Below, piece after piece: positions 7,260 to 16,911 of a stretch of 64,000 nucleotides of DNA. The position numbers and the translations under genes were made by a program. Numbering within the stretch: the first letter of the stretch is position 1; the number at the start of each line of letters is the position of its first letter. Origin of the DNA: Paludibacteraceae bacterium (GTDB lineage: Bacteria > Bacteroidota > Bacteroidia > Bacteroidales > Paludibacteraceae); assembly GCA_017556705.1 (NCBI GenBank), contig JAFYMG010000013.1, positions 1 through 64,000 of the forward strand, read 5' to 3'. The notes under the pieces were generated by a model. That model was not told the DNA's origin. It saw only the letters and a list, made by a program, of their open reading frames with translations, and did not search any database.

Positions 7260-7599
7260 GACGTGAAAAACTATTTATAAGGATTAAACATATAAGTTGG
7301 AACAAAAATAGTAAAATAATAGCAATTAAAAAGCCATCATTTTTGAGGGTCTCTTCAGCCGCTACGAAGAAAGAGAGTATGTATTCTACGATTCCGTTAA
7401 ATATAAAGAATAGCGATAAAAATATTTTGAATGCATCTTTTATATTTAATATGGTGCTGACAAAAATTAGTAATATAGTGGCGAGAATTACACTACTTGA
7501 AACAATCAATACCATGTCCGTACAACTAGTAAGGAGCATAAGGATTGCAATATTTGCAGCAAGGAGAATTCCTCCTATGGATAAAATAAGCGATTTCAT
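7252..7599 (-). CDS. Small integral membrane protein, unknown function
   Basis: 115 residues with three or four hydrophobic helices (about 2-25, 29-50, 57-77 and 90-110). I do not recognise a family. It sits between the SPFH/GYF gene (16 bp away) and the TM2 gene (8-bp overlap), so it probably belongs to the same membrane complex or response. Lower-GC sequence than its neighbours is the only compositional oddity. Confidence 0.6.
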   Translation of the reverse strand: MKSLILSIGGILLAANIAILMLLTSCTDMVLIVSSSVILATILLIFVSTILNIKDAFKIFLSLFFIFNGIVEYILSFFVAAEETLKNDGFLIAIILLFLFQLICLILINSFSRHG

Positions 7600-7615
7600 G
7601 TGTTTGAATTTTTAA

Positions 7616-8737
7616 TTATTGTTGTGTAGGAGGAACAGGTGGGGTAGGCATAGGTGGAGGTGTCATAAACATGTTTGCGAGTTCTGGCAACTGTGATGCT
7701 GGTATCCAATTAGGCATGCCTTGTGTCCAAACTAATGTATCCCTATTTACAGTACCTTGCATGATATATTGCTGTATCATAGGTATTGTTTGTCCTCCAA
7801 GTTGTTGACCATTGATATAAATAAAGTATGTTTGTTGTGGTGGCATTGGTGGTGTATTAGGATTTGTATTCACCATATTGCCAGCCATTGCACCCATTTG
7901 TCCTCCAATACTAGCGCCGACGCCTAATCCCATGCCAGCTCCAATCATCTGACCACCAGTACCTTGGTTATTAGCAGCACCTTCGAGCACGTCAAAACTG
8001 CGCTCCATTTGATAAACGTCGCGTCCAGTTATCTTCAAGCGTGCAGCAAGATCTTTAGCCTCTTTAAGTTTAATAATAGAAGGATCATCTTGTGGTATGT
8101 TAATAGATACAATTGAGAATTCTTGCAACTTTAATCCGTATCTCTCAAAGTGCTGATTGATAACCTCGTTGCAATATTCAGACATGTCCATTAAATGGGT
8201 ATTTATCTCCAGAACGGAGATATTGTCCTTAGCCATTTTATTGGCAATAGCAACACTGAGTTGTGAAAGGAGTTTTCCTTTGAAATATGAGTCTACTTTA
8301 TCTGTAGAGAATGATGACATATTTCCGATAAGCGTTTTGAGGAATAACTCAGGATTAGAAACCTTTAATCCGTATTGACCAAAAGCTCTTACCGGAATGA
8401 TGATATTATACTTAGGATCTTCCAATTGAATAGGACTTGGGGTGCCCCACTTCATATCCAATTTGGATGTAAGATTAATAAACCACACTTCAGCTTGGAA
8501 TGGTGATTTTCCTCCGAAAGGTAGATTAATAATCTTATTCAGCAATGGAATATTGGCTGAAGTTAATGTGTAGGTACCAGCCTCAAAACTATCATAGATT
8601 TGTCCTCCTTTTACAAAAAATGCAACTTGGGAAGGATAGACAACAAGTTGAGTACCAATTCTTAGGTCTTCCGAAGGGAATTTTCGGCAAAGTTCATAGT
8701 CCAGAAGCGGACATTTAACTACATCAATAAGTGCCAT
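7616..8737 (-). CDS. SPFH-domain protein with C-terminal GYF_2 domain
   Basis: 373 residues. The first ~260 form an SPFH/band-7-like domain of the type often labelled virion core protein or YdjI (MALIDVVKCPLLDYELCRKF at the start, FERYGLKLQEFSIVSINIP near 190). A Gly/Met-rich linker (GAGMGLGVGASIGGQMGAMA) follows, then a GYF_2/DUF4339 module near 305-360 (YFIYINGQQLGG, MPNWIPASQLPEL) and a Pro-rich tail. It probably scaffolds a membrane assembly together with the two small membrane proteins downstream. First gene of its operon, with a -7 box at 8787-8794. Confidence 0.82.
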   Translation of the reverse strand: MALIDVVKCPLLDYELCRKFPSEDLRIGTQLVVYPSQVAFFVKGGQIYDSFEAGTYTLTSANIPLLNKIINLPFGGKSPFQAEVWFINLTSKLDMKWGTPSPIQLEDPKYNIIIPVRAFGQYGLKVSNPELFLKTLIGNMSSFSTDKVDSYFKGKLLSQLSVAIANKMAKDNISVLEINTHLMDMSEYCNEVINQHFERYGLKLQEFSIVSINIPQDDPSIIKLKEAKDLAARLKITGRDVYQMERSFDVLEGAANNQGTGGQMIGAGMGLGVGASIGGQMGAMAGNMVNTNPNTPPMPPQQTYFIYINGQQLGGQTIPMIQQYIMQGTVNRDTLVWTQGMPNWIPASQLPELANMFMTPPPMPTPPVPPTQQ

Positions 8738-8786
8738 AAGTTATATCTTATTTAATTATAAAATTCTACTAAAATCAATCAAAATG

Positions 8787-8794
8787 CAAAGGTA
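8787..8794 (-). promoter_or_regulatory. -7 box TACCTTTG for the SPFH operon
   Basis: On the minus strand TACCTTTGC lies 49 bp before the ATG at 8737. Confidence 0.72.
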
Positions 8795-8863
8795 CTGCTT
8801 TTTTTTTAATAAAGCAAGAAAATTGCGGCAAAAATAAAATTTTATAAAAAAGGTAGCATGATA

Positions 8864-9436
8864 CTATCTTTTAATTATCTTATAAAGCATTTCTGCTATA
8901 TATTTGTCATCTTCTTCTGCGATTTCTTTTACGGGAGCTTGAATGACGTGATCTGCTTTCATGTAAAATGGCTCGCGGGCTTCCAATTGTGGAGTGATGA
9001 ATTGTAATAATTCTTCTTCGGTACGTCCTTGTAGTATTGGACGTGTACTTAAATCGGTGAGCATCAGTCGTTTGACCAAATGACGAGGTTCCCACTTTAA
9101 ATAAATGCTTGTACCCAACTCCGCCAAACACTCCATGTTGTCTTCCCAACATGGATATCCACCGCCTGTAGCATAAATGACTTTATCAATAGGCAATTCT
9201 GCTAAATCTTCTACCACGTACTTCTCTTTTCTGCGAAAATCTTCTATTCCATATTCACGAATATATTCGGCAGGAGTTTGCCCATGAATCTCAGCAAACG
9301 CCTCGTCTAAATCGACAAAATGCCAACCTAAGCGTTGCGCTAACAAACGTCCAACAGTTGTCTTGCCAGCGGCCATATATCCTATTAAATAGATAGGTAG
9401 TTTCAATGGTTTAATGAATGGTGTTTCTGTCATCAT
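8864..9436 (-). CDS. aroK: Shikimate kinase
   Basis: 190-residue P-loop kinase that phosphorylates shikimate at the 3-hydroxyl in aromatic amino-acid synthesis. Walker A GYMAAGKTTVG (about 19-29), substrate-binding DLDEAF (about 43-48) and ATGGGYPCW (about 89-97) are all present, as is the lid arginine in LSTRPIL. Slightly longer than the usual ~170 residues because of N- and C-terminal extensions. Possibly the last gene of the porU-ispF run, 45 bp after the small exported protein. Confidence 0.92.
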   Translation of the reverse strand: MMTETPFIKPLKLPIYLIGYMAAGKTTVGRLLAQRLGWHFVDLDEAFAEIHGQTPAEYIREYGIEDFRRKEKYVVEDLAELPIDKVIYATGGGYPCWEDNMECLAELGTSIYLKWEPRHLVKRLMLTDLSTRPILQGRTEEELLQFITPQLEAREPFYMKADHVIQAPVKEIAEEDDKYIAEMLYKIIKR

Positions 9437-9481
9437 CTGGGTGGTAACCGTTTGGTTTCGAAAGATCCTAAAAAGTTGGAA

Positions 9482-9820
9482 CTATAAAATTGGGGTGTAA
9501 TCAAAATTGTCGTTGTCGCGCCAAAGTAGTTTCCCATTCTCAATATATGCTTCAGGGAAAGGTGATTTGAAAGGTGCTTTCAAAAAACCAATCTCTTGCC
9601 ATTCCTTATTATATACGCGCACGTGCGAGGAACAGATAGGAGCACAAATAGTGTGAATAACAATGATACTATCATGGGTTATCAATGTATCGCGTATTGA
9701 AGTAACCTCATATGGTATCTGCGTTGTGTCATTGGCTTGAAGATTTGTAGTGAACAAAATCAAACCCAACACAAATATTGCGCCGAACCAGCAAGGGATA
9801 TGTTTTTGCGTATTCATCAT
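9482..9820 (-). CDS. Small exported protein, unknown function
   Basis: 112 residues with a signal peptide (hydrophobic 11-27, cut near LQANDTT). The mature part is short and contains a paired cysteine motif TICAPICSSHVRVYNKEW, possibly a disulfide or metal site. I do not recognise the family. Its start overlaps the ispF stop by ATGA, so it is translationally coupled to ispF. Confidence 0.65.
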   Translation of the reverse strand: MMNTQKHIPCWFGAIFVLGLILFTTNLQANDTTQIPYEVTSIRDTLITHDSIIVIHTICAPICSSHVRVYNKEWQEIGFLKAPFKSPFPEAYIENGKLLWRDNDNFDYTPIL

Positions 9821-10293
9821 TTTTTGTCTATGAGTGCCACTGCGTAAGCAGCCATTCCCTCTTTTCTACCGACAAATCCTAGCTGTTCTGTAGTGGTAGC
9901 TTTGATGCTGATTTGATTCTCGTTTACACTCATTACCTCTGCCAAACATGCGGTCATTGCAGGGATATGCGGATTGAGTTTGGGTGCTTCGGCACAGATG
10001 GTGCAATCGCAGTTTCCCAACTCATAACCCGCTTCGCGAAGCATGGCCATAACTTCACGTAGGAGAATTTTAGAGTCGATATTCTCATACTCATTACCCT
10101 TGACAGGTGGGAAATGATAGCCAATATCGCGCATAGCAGCAGCTCCGAGTAGGGCGTCGCATAGTGCATGAATCAGAACATCCGCGTCAGAATGTCCGAG
10201 GAGTCCCTGCTCGGATGGCACACGAATGCCTCCCAACCACAATTCGCGGTTGGAGGCAAAAACGTGTACATCATATCCGAATCCGATACGCAT
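9817..10293 (-). CDS. ispF: 2-C-methyl-D-erythritol 2,4-cyclodiphosphate synthase
   Basis: 158-residue enzyme that cyclises CDP-methylerythritol 2-phosphate, the step after IspE in the MEP pathway. GFGYDVHVF (metal ligands Asp8 and His10), LLGHSDADVLIHALCDALLG and the C-terminal IKATTTEQLGFVGRKEGMAA are diagnostic. Its ATG shares one base with the porV stop (TAATG) and its stop overlaps the next gene, so it is embedded in the porU-porV operon. Confidence 0.97.
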   Translation of the reverse strand: MRIGFGYDVHVFASNRELWLGGIRVPSEQGLLGHSDADVLIHALCDALLGAAAMRDIGYHFPPVKGNEYENIDSKILLREVMAMLREAGYELGNCDCTICAEAPKLNPHIPAMTACLAEVMSVNENQISIKATTTEQLGFVGRKEGMAAYAVALIDKK

Positions 10294-11492
10294 TATTTGC
10301 GGTTATTTACGAGGTCTTTGATACCAGCGAGATCAAAGCCAAGTGTGAAACGCATAGTTTGGTCAAGTGGGTTAGATGGTGCCGTGGCAATGCAGTATGC
10401 AAAATCCAACGAGAAGATGCTCAAGTGAAAACCTGCACCTACAGTCACATAGCGGCGGTTGCCTTTCCAGAAATTCTCATGACTATAACCTACACGGCCA
10501 AAGAATTGGCGGTTGTAACTATACTCCAAACCTACACCCCATTGTACCTCTTGGAATTCCTCTGCGAGTGGAGAATATACTTTACCTTCGTCTGTGGTAT
10601 AACCAGGAGCATCGCAGAATGATTGCCACCAACCATTAGGTGTTGAAATAGCAGAGTATTCATCTTGAGTGTATTGATGTTTGGTTTGATCAGTTGCAAA
10701 CTTAGAGTAGTAAGTAGGTACCAACATCTTGTTGCACTCTACGGTAGCCATCAGACGGTTGTAGTTATCGAATGGAATCTCATAGCTAACACCAAGACGT
10801 AGGTTGGAAGGGATGAAGTTTTGGGTTACGCCCTCATCGTGTGTGATTTTACCACCTAAGTTGCTGATATTAAGACCTAAACCGAAATAGCTATCACCCA
10901 TAGGCAATGAGATTGGTTGTTTGTAGTACAACGCTACGTCTGCAGCCATTGTCCATCCTGGGTACATCTCTTGTGCACTTGTACCAGTGAAGTTTGCACC
11001 ATTAGTCAAGTCGCTATATAAGAATCGCAACGCTACTGCCATACTTACATATTCGTGTAATTTACGTGAGTAGGCCAAATCAAGTGCCCATTCGTTAGGG
11101 GTAGCATCAGCAAAATCAACACCACCAATATCTACTAGTTTTACTTCACCCATGGAGAAGTATGTAAAACTAGCGGACAGTGTACCTGCCATATCACCCA
11201 TATTATAATAACCAGCGATATATGCCAAGTTGATGTCATCTACCAATTTGGTTAACCAAGGGGTATAACTTACTGTGATACCACCCTTACTTTCCATAAA
11301 GGCATATTTAGCAGGGTTCCAGTGTTGTGAGTTGAGATCGGCGTTAGTAGCGACACCTACATCACCCATACCTGCAGCACGCCCGTCAGGTGCAATAGTT
11401 AGAGATGGCATAGCTGGATTTACAGGATTGAGTGCCATTGCAGACACTGTGAAGAGAGAAACTGTTAGTACTGAAAAAATAATTTTCTTCAT
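10293..11492 (-). CDS. porV: Type IX secretion outer-membrane protein PorV
   Basis: 399-residue outer-membrane beta-barrel of the PorV/LptO group. In the type IX secretion system PorV shuttles cargo from the translocon to the PorU sortase. Signal peptide of 20 residues (ends SAMA), then the family opening MPSLTIAPDGRAAGMGDVGV with NSQHWNPAKYAF, and a barrel pattern to the end. It lies 79 bp after porU, the same neighbour order as in Porphyromonas gingivalis. Confidence 0.93.
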   Translation of the reverse strand: MKKIIFSVLTVSLFTVSAMALNPVNPAMPSLTIAPDGRAAGMGDVGVATNADLNSQHWNPAKYAFMESKGGITVSYTPWLTKLVDDINLAYIAGYYNMGDMAGTLSASFTYFSMGEVKLVDIGGVDFADATPNEWALDLAYSRKLHEYVSMAVALRFLYSDLTNGANFTGTSAQEMYPGWTMAADVALYYKQPISLPMGDSYFGLGLNISNLGGKITHDEGVTQNFIPSNLRLGVSYEIPFDNYNRLMATVECNKMLVPTYYSKFATDQTKHQYTQDEYSAISTPNGWWQSFCDAPGYTTDEGKVYSPLAEEFQEVQWGVGLEYSYNRQFFGRVGYSHENFWKGNRRYVTVGAGFHLSIFSLDFAYCIATAPSNPLDQTMRFTLGFDLAGIKDLVNNRK

Positions 11493-11571
11493 TGTTTTTA
11501 TTGTGTTTAATAAATTGTTAATAATTTTCTGTTTATTTTCAAAGATTTTTCTAAATATGTTTCATAGGCAA

Positions 11572-14500
11572 TTATTGAGTGATAATTAGTTTACCAGCTT
11601 TCGAAACGTAGTTCGAATTGGCGGTTTTTATGTTTACTTGATATATATATATTCCTGCTGGAGTATTCAATTCGCTTAGATTCCATAGAATAGGAGCATT
11701 TCTCTTCTGTGCATGTGCGTACACCATTTTTCCGCTGAGGTCATATAGATAAATTATTGATTCTACGATATCATCTGGTCGATCATGATTGATTATGATA
11801 TTTAATATGCCAGTACTCGCTACTGGGTTGGGGTAAATGGTGATGTTGTATAACTGTGGATCTAATCCTTTCACTACCTGAAAATTAAGTGAAGTCGTGC
11901 TACTATTGTTGTACAAGTCCCAGGCACGGAATGTCAGTGTATGTGCTCCTTCTTCTTGTTCTGCCATTTTATAGCTGACAATGCCACTTTGGTAACTATT
12001 ATTTAGCGCTTGGAAATAAGAGTTTAGTACGTATGTTTGTTTAGCATCGTTGTCAATTACCATGAGCAGATCATGCCCAATACCCGCACCGGCCGTATTG
12101 ATACCATTTTCGTCGTAGATCTCAGCATAGAAATGAGGATATTCGTGTGTCTTATCTCCACTCATGAAATATGAATTATTGAGATAAATATTCAATTCTG
12201 GTCCGATCGTGTCTTGAGCAAGTACCAGACTGCTACCACCGATGATAAAATCTTCATAATGACCAACAGCCTCTTCACGATTTTCGTTATCATAGGCATA
12301 ATAAACGATACGCCCGTTTCCGTAATTGTATCGAATGTCTTTTGGTACCATGAATGTGATTTCGAATTTACCATTTATCACATCAGTTTGTCCTACAAAG
12401 AGTGTGTTTGGATAATCTTTGTATTTGATTTTAACCTTATTTTCTTCCACAGCCTCATCATTGTCGCGTGTGATAATTTCTTGCATTTTATCAAAGATAG
12501 TGACGTCCAATTTACCATTAAACCAAGTTGCCGTATCATGGTCTTGGGTTTCGATGAATCCACATATTGTTTGGAGCATGAGTGCATGTAGTGTATCTAA
12601 CTTTGATGTTGTTGTTATCTGATAATCAGTAGGATAATTGATTCGAATAGCAGGGTCTCCTAGTAATATGTATGCCATTTTGTTTGCATCTCCCACAGTT
12701 TTATTCTTTGCGATACGTGTTGCTTCGCCAATGGTCATATGGTAGTTGAATAGGTTGTTATGCCCTAAAATGGTATCACAAAAATTGCGATTTAAATCTG
12801 TATTTTGTCCTGCAAAAACTGTACGGCATGCGGATAATACTCCGATAGCTCCGCCGTTCGGATTCAATATAGCTTCTTCACCTGCAGAAGTGACTCCACC
12901 ATCAAAGTGTGAAAAACTGCATGTTGCCAAAAACCAAAATGCCTGATTCACATTGTTCATACGGCGAATGTCATTGGTACGCATAAACAATTCGTTGGTG
13001 ATATTATTATATCCTCCATGTCCAGAATAGTTAAAGAATAGCATGCCTTCGTTGATAAAATTATCAAATTGATTTTTTGCTAACGGATAACTTTCACCAG
13101 CTGCATTTACTTCCTGTGTATATGCATCTAGATAGAGCTTGTTTACGATAAAATCTTTATTTTTAGTACGTAAACGCTCGGCACCTGCTTCTGCTGTTTC
13201 AACATGTAATCCATGATCACCATCATCCGCCAAAAATAGGATTTGTGACTTCCATTTGCCTGGAACTTTATCGTCGATATACGTACAAAGTTTATCTACT
13301 ACTTGATTGGCTTCATCTAAAGTTTTTACAGGTAGACGTCCCACACTAATATTCATCTGTGCACGTGTTTCATAGAATATGCCTTGACTTACTCCTGCAT
13401 GATCGGTGAGGAATCCAAAATAGTCATCAGTACCATAGGCAGAATATTCTACAGTCGAGTTTTTGGCTTGGAAAGTTAGAAGTAGGTTTTTACCCGATAT
13501 GTTTGAACTAAAAATCCGTCTATTGTCATAAGTACCTTTTCCCATCAAAAGTAGGTGTTTGGGGCTTTTTACAGCATTGCCGTTTGCGCGGTCATATAGC
13601 ATTTTCATCAACCACCGGTAGGCAGAGGCATCTGGTGTTCCCGATGAAAATTCATTATATACTTGTTCGTCTGTAACTACAATCCATGTTAAATTATCTA
13701 TTTCTTCGTGCTTCTTTGCCAATCGCTCAGCGGGCGCTATAAATTCTTTTGGACAGATAATAACATAATCGATATTCTCTAGTGCATGTAAGTTTTGGTT
13801 AGCAACTTTACCAACGGTTGTAGGTTTTTTCCAGCCATTGGCAGTCGGGTTGATGGCGATATATCTTTCTGCGGTGGTATTATCGCCAACCCATGTCAGT
13901 ATGCCATCTTTGTATTCCGTAGGCATTTGTTCTATTATAACACCTTCTGTTATCCGCCATATCTGTGTTTGAGTAGTAGCATTTCGTAAATGATAACGTA
14001 TAACGGGTTTTTGTCCCATCATTTGCGTATTGGTAATTAGCATCTCATTTCCACTCATTATCATATCGCATGGAACATTCAATTCAATATAATTTAGATA
14101 GGCCACAGCACTTGGGGATGTGCCATTGAAATTAAGGGTTATTTCTTGTGCATTGCTAGTTTTGGGTCGTGTGTTCATTACTACTGAATCTATGACACCG
14201 AAAGTATGGGAGTTTCCGCCACTGATAGCAGAAATATTTTTAATTTTGCTATTGTTAGCATAGGTCACTTCAATAGGGGTTGATTCGCCAGAATACGCAG
14301 CCATATACACATGGCAACGAGCACTGAGATCAGTACGAACATGTTGAGCGGGGAAGGTCACTGTCAATGTCTTGTTTTTGACGTTCATTGCCTCACCATA
14401 AAATTCTCTACCACCGCCACTCGTTCCTGATACATCAATCAAGTTAATCAAGTCCTTCTCATGTAAGTAGTTAGCAGTGTACCAATCAACATCCTCTACA

Positions 14501-14979
14501 CTATTAAGATTATATTTTGTTTTCGATAGTGATATCGTACGTTGTAAGGACTGCTTATCGGTTATGAAGTAATAGCCATAATCGCTATACGGATTTCGAA
14601 TATGTCTCCAATGTCTATTTTTATCTATTTTCCATTGAATGGCTCCTTGAGCATAAAATAAAATGTAGTCACCGCTATTAAATATGTTATCTGAGCCCTT
14701 ATGCATATAGATGGACACAGGTGGTAGGTCATCATAGCGCTTGTTCAAAAAGTTCTCTGACAACATAGCTCCTCCATAACCCAATACACAAACATTCTCT
14801 GCGTGGAGTCCCCAAGCTTTCAGCGAGTCGTAGGGTATCATGTACACACCAGTTTCGCTCACACGAAGTTTGATGACATTACCGCTCTTTAATGCTGATT
14901 CAGTCGTATAAGTATGTATGCCTGCGCATACATTACACACGATGTGCATCATACACAATATGCAAGTCAATCGTTTCAT
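11572..14979 (-). CDS. porU: Type IX secretion C-terminal signal peptidase/sortase PorU
   Basis: 1135-residue surface protease of the C25 (gingipain) fold. It removes the C-terminal targeting domain of type IX cargo and attaches the cargo to A-LPS. A signal peptide precedes a long beta-rich region; the catalytic histidine lies in FFNYSGHGGYNN and the catalytic cysteine in WFLATCSFSHF (both about 640-700), followed by SAGEEAILNP. Its own C-terminus is a type-A sorting domain (NITIYPNPVAS, then GIYIYQVNI). Start overlaps the previous stop by 4 bp. Length matches known PorU proteins. Confidence 0.95.
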   Translation of the reverse strand: MKRLTCILCMMHIVCNVCAGIHTYTTESALKSGNVIKLRVSETGVYMIPYDSLKAWGLHAENVCVLGYGGAMLSENFLNKRYDDLPPVSIYMHKGSDNIFNSGDYILFYAQGAIQWKIDKNRHWRHIRNPYSDYGYYFITDKQSLQRTISLSKTKYNLNSVEDVDWYTANYLHEKDLINLIDVSGTSGGGREFYGEAMNVKNKTLTVTFPAQHVRTDLSARCHVYMAAYSGESTPIEVTYANNSKIKNISAISGGNSHTFGVIDSVVMNTRPKTSNAQEITLNFNGTSPSAVAYLNYIELNVPCDMIMSGNEMLITNTQMMGQKPVIRYHLRNATTQTQIWRITEGVIIEQMPTEYKDGILTWVGDNTTAERYIAINPTANGWKKPTTVGKVANQNLHALENIDYVIICPKEFIAPAERLAKKHEEIDNLTWIVVTDEQVYNEFSSGTPDASAYRWLMKMLYDRANGNAVKSPKHLLLMGKGTYDNRRIFSSNISGKNLLLTFQAKNSTVEYSAYGTDDYFGFLTDHAGVSQGIFYETRAQMNISVGRLPVKTLDEANQVVDKLCTYIDDKVPGKWKSQILFLADDGDHGLHVETAEAGAERLRTKNKDFIVNKLYLDAYTQEVNAAGESYPLAKNQFDNFINEGMLFFNYSGHGGYNNITNELFMRTNDIRRMNNVNQAFWFLATCSFSHFDGGVTSAGEEAILNPNGGAIGVLSACRTVFAGQNTDLNRNFCDTILGHNNLFNYHMTIGEATRIAKNKTVGDANKMAYILLGDPAIRINYPTDYQITTTSKLDTLHALMLQTICGFIETQDHDTATWFNGKLDVTIFDKMQEIITRDNDEAVEENKVKIKYKDYPNTLFVGQTDVINGKFEITFMVPKDIRYNYGNGRIVYYAYDNENREEAVGHYEDFIIGGSSLVLAQDTIGPELNIYLNNSYFMSGDKTHEYPHFYAEIYDENGINTAGAGIGHDLLMVIDNDAKQTYVLNSYFQALNNSYQSGIVSYKMAEQEEGAHTLTFRAWDLYNNSSTTSLNFQVVKGLDPQLYNITIYPNPVASTGILNIIINHDRPDDIVESIIYLYDLSGKMVYAHAQKRNAPILWNLSELNTPAGIYIYQVNIKTANSNYVSKAGKLIITQ

Positions 14980-15479
14980 TTTATCTTGCAGTATAGCAAT
15001 TCTTCTCCTACGTTGTTGTTAATTTGTATTACTTCTTCTTTATCCAATTTGCGTGATACAACATTGCAATCAATAGCTATCATATCACCTTGACGTATAG
15101 TCATGACTTTACTAGCTTGCTCAATGGCGTTCTCCATGCTGATAATCAAGTCTTTCCATGGGTTCTCCTCTATTGGTGTCCACTTACCCAAAGGAAGAGA
15201 ATAGTCGAATGCCCAACCACGTGTCCAATCGCCTTGTGCCGCATAATCTGCTGCGCAGATGTTCAATCCTAACGCCACAGCATCAAAGTAACGATATGCG
15301 AAGGCAGCACTGATATTTTTACCTAAACGACTTACGCGCAGTACTACGCAGGGAGTCATACGTATATCCTCGCTCCAATCAGGAATGAAGAAAGGCTTGT
15401 GATTCACCAACAGTGATGAATCGCCTTTCAACACCATCTTCACGACTCCGTCAATATGTGTAAAACTGATGATCTTCAT
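14976..15479 (-). CDS. FAH-fold protein lacking the usual metal ligands
   Basis: 167 residues resembling the fumarylacetoacetate hydrolase superfamily: KPFFIPDWSEDIRM, then VLRVSRLGKNI followed by FAYRYFDAVALGLNICAADY. In active members the segment after FIPDW holds an E-x-E metal pair and the segment after GLD/GVD an aspartate; here they read TPCVV and NICAAD, so the site looks lost. A non-enzymatic role is inferred. It is first in the porU-porV-ispF operon. Start set at MKIISF because the -7 box TACCTTTG (15488-15495) lies just upstream; the longer frame would extend through the promoter. Confidence 0.7.
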   Translation of the reverse strand: MKIISFTHIDGVVKMVLKGDSSLLVNHKPFFIPDWSEDIRMTPCVVLRVSRLGKNISAAFAYRYFDAVALGLNICAADYAAQGDWTRGWAFDYSLPLGKWTPIEENPWKDLIISMENAIEQASKVMTIRQGDMIAIDCNVVSRKLDKEEVIQINNNVGEELLYCKIK

Positions 15480-15487
15480 TCTGCCGA

Positions 15488-15495
15488 CAAAGGTA
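15488..15495 (-). promoter_or_regulatory. -7 box TACCTTTG for the FAH-like/porU/porV operon
   Basis: Only 8 bp separate the box from the ATG at 15479, so the transcript would have almost no leader. It drives the T9SS genes. Confidence 0.7.
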
Positions 15496-15559
15496 CAATT
15501 TTTTTTGCACGTGCGCAAGCACCCCACAATAATTTACCGATCATTCTTAATAATTGACT

Positions 15560-16873
15560 CTATTTCGCACGAATAAATATCTGTACAGGTGTACCTTCAA
15601 AATCCCACCACTCACGCAATTTATTCTCCAAGAAACGACGATAAGGTTCCTTTACGTATTGTGGTAAGTTGGCAAAGAATACAAATGTAGGTATCTGTGT
15701 ATTAGGTAATTGCGTACAATACTTGATCTTAATATATTTACCTTTTGTTGCTGGTGGTGGATAATTCTCAATCAGCGGCAAGAAACGTTCGTTCAATTGT
15801 GCAGTAGCCACTTTCTGTTGCTTGTTCTCATATACATGCAACGCTGTTTCCATCACCTTGTAGATACGTTGTTTGGTCAGTGCTGAAGTAAAGATGATAG
15901 GGAAATCAGTAAATGGTGCAATTCGTTCACGAATAGCACGCTCATAGCCCTTAATATCAGCATTAGTTTTGCTTTCAATTAGATCCCATTTATTTACGCA
16001 TACTACCAATCCCTTCTTGTTCTTTTGAATCAATTGGTAGATATTCAGATCCTGAGCCTCAATACCACGAGTAGCATCAATCATCAATATACATACATCA
16101 GAGTTCTCTATTGCACGAATACTGCGTACCACTGAGTAGTATTCTAGATCCTCGTTAACCTTGGCCTTCTTACGAATACCTGCAGTATCTACGAGATAGA
16201 AGTCTTTGCCGAACTTGTTATAGCGTGTATAGATGCTATCGCGTGTTGTACCTGGAATGTCGGTTACGATGGTACGCTCTTCGCCAATAAATGCATTCAA
16301 GATGCTGCTCTTACCCGCATTGGGACGACCTACAATAGCAAAGCGAGGCAACTCTTCTAAATCCTCTCCCGCTATGGTATCTTTGAAGCGACTGCAGATC
16401 TCATCCAATAGATCTCCTGTGCCCAAACCATTCTCTGCCGATAGGATATATGGTTCACCTAACCCCAGTTTATAGAACTCTGGTGCACCATATTGTTGGT
16501 CGAATTGGTCCACTTTGTTCACAGCCAAAACGGTCTCTTTCTTAGCCTGACGGAGTAGGTGAGCCACTTCCATATCAAATTGTGTCACACCAGCGTTTAC
16601 ATCTACTACCAATAGGATTACATCTGCCTCTTTGATAGCAAGATTCACTTGTCGATTGATTTCGCTCTCAAAGGTATCATCTGAATTCACTACCCAGCCA
16701 CCAGTATCAATCACTGAAAACTCCTTACCACACCATTCACTTTTGCCGTATTGGCGGTCGCGAGTGGTACCTGCTGTGTCATTCACTATCGCTCGACGGG
16801 TCTTAGTCAAGCGGTTAAAAAGGGTCGATTTCCCTACATTGGGACGTCCCACTATCGCTAAAATATTTGCCAT
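15560..16873 (-). CDS. der: Ribosome biogenesis GTPase Der (EngA)
   Basis: 437-residue essential GTPase for 50S subunit assembly with two tandem G domains. First domain: [25 protein letters not shown] and NKVDQ. Second domain: [28 protein letters not shown] and NKWDL. A KH-like C-terminal domain ends with [16 protein letters not shown]. Length and order are standard. Third gene of the lptD-slyD-der run. Confidence 0.97.
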   Translation of the reverse strand: MANILAIVGRPNVGKSTLFNRLTKTRRAIVNDTAGTTRDRQYGKSEWCGKEFSVIDTGGWVVNSDDTFESEINRQVNLAIKEADVILLVVDVNAGVTQFDMEVAHLLRQAKKETVLAVNKVDQFDQQYGAPEFYKLGLGEPYILSAENGLGTGDLLDEICSRFKDTIAGEDLEELPRFAIVGRPNAGKSSILNAFIGEERTIVTDIPGTTRDSIYTRYNKFGKDFYLVDTAGIRKKAKVNEDLEYYSVVRSIRAIENSDVCILMIDATRGIEAQDLNIYQLIQKNKKGLVVCVNKWDLIESKTNADIKGYERAIRERIAPFTDFPIIFTSALTKQRIYKVMETALHVYENKQQKVATAQLNERFLPLIENYPPPATKGKYIKIKYCTQLPNTQIPTFVFFANLPQYVKEPYRRFLENKLREWWDFEGTPVQIFIRAK

Positions 16874-16911
16874 AGTATCCTTGTTTTTAATCTTTAAATT
16901 TAATCTTCAAA

